Positions 56,131 to 56,217 of a DNA stretch of 56,217 nucleotides are shown here, in pieces (positions within the stretch are counted from its first letter, which is position 1; every line of letters starts with the position of its first letter). The notes beneath the pieces were generated by a model. The model saw nothing but the letters and a program-made list of their open reading frames with translations, searched no databases and had not been told where the DNA came from. Location of the stretch: contig JAAOMT010000518.1 of the NCBI GenBank assembly GCA_016748015.1, positions 1,614 to 57,830 of the forward strand. Reading direction: 5' to 3'. The stretch comes from Geosiphon pyriformis. Its lineage: Eukaryota; Glomeromycota; Glomeromycetes; Archaeosporales; Geosiphonaceae. A program made the position numbers and the translations under genes.

Positions 56131-56133
56131 TGA

Positions 56134-56191
56134 GTCATGAGGATCTGCTTAATATTACATTAGTCATGAGGATCCGCGTAATAATATAAAA
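56134..56191 (+). repeat. 29-bp direct repeat, two copies
   Basis: GTCATGAGGATCYGCKTAATA starts at 56134 and 56163, a 29-bp step. The array is only two units and lies close to the right edge of the window. Confidence 0.6.
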
Positions 56192-56217
56192 AATTTCCAG
56201 AAAGTACCAAGGTTTCA

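Overview
This window looks like a piece of a large, AT-rich, transposon-filled eukaryotic nuclear genome. The best match is a fungus of the arbuscular mycorrhizal group (Glomeromycotina). The reasons are short spliceosomal introns (GTRNGT...YAG), remnants of BTB/BACK-TLDc, F-box/LRR and protein kinase genes (families known to be hugely expanded in that group), fungal-type Ty3/Gypsy, LINE and Tc1 elements, and long tracts that are almost pure A+T. The organism call is an inference; species and genus cannot be fixed from this window.

Layout. 1-385: a 147-bp satellite. 386-5520: a gene-graveyard segment of more balanced base composition. It holds a large imperfect palindrome, a V-ATPase-assembly (Vma22/CCDC115-like) gene with a premature stop, an F-box/LRR pseudogene, a second copy of a dispersed repeat, one unassigned exon-like stretch and a MITE with ~72-bp terminal inverted repeats. 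5520-8620: featureless AT-rich DNA. 8626-16361: a complete but dead Ty3/Gypsy element with both LTRs, a putative PBS and PPT, gag, protease, RT, RNase H, integrase and an extra ORF; a -1 frameshift heptamer sits at the gag-pol junction. 16362-23830: a tandem run (period about 2.4 kb) of Gypsy copies decayed almost to pure A+T, ending in a more readable gag-protease remnant of the same family as the 9-16 kb element. 24640-26494: a decayed multi-piece coding region of unknown function.

28348-29216 is the one gene that looks intact: a two-exon pirin-family protein with all four metal ligands. 29454-30852 is a Tc1/mariner (DD34E) element flanked by TA. 33320-34190 is a head-to-head pair of 57-bp minisatellite arrays forming a large palindrome. 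37230-44067 is a nearly full-length two-ORF LINE on the + strand. It meets, tail to tail, a 5'-truncated second copy of the same family on the - strand (44486-47745). 49300-51850 holds an unassigned coding remnant, two kinds of tandem repeat and a broken BACK-TLDc gene. 52392-52770 is a short poly(A)-tailed fragment. 55169-55376 is a broken protein kinase fragment on the - strand.

How it fits together. Most of the sequence is transposon or transposon debris, and the decay is dominated by C-to-T and G-to-A changes. Catalytic residues and zinc ligands have gone D to N, H to Y and C to Y, and many stops are explained by TGG to TGA/TAG, CGA to TGA or CAA/CAG to TAA/TAG. This points to cytosine methylation and deamination, or a RIP-like process, acting on repeats. 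Host-gene fragments show nonsense and frameshift damage instead. Apart from the pirin gene, nothing in the window can be called confidently functional.
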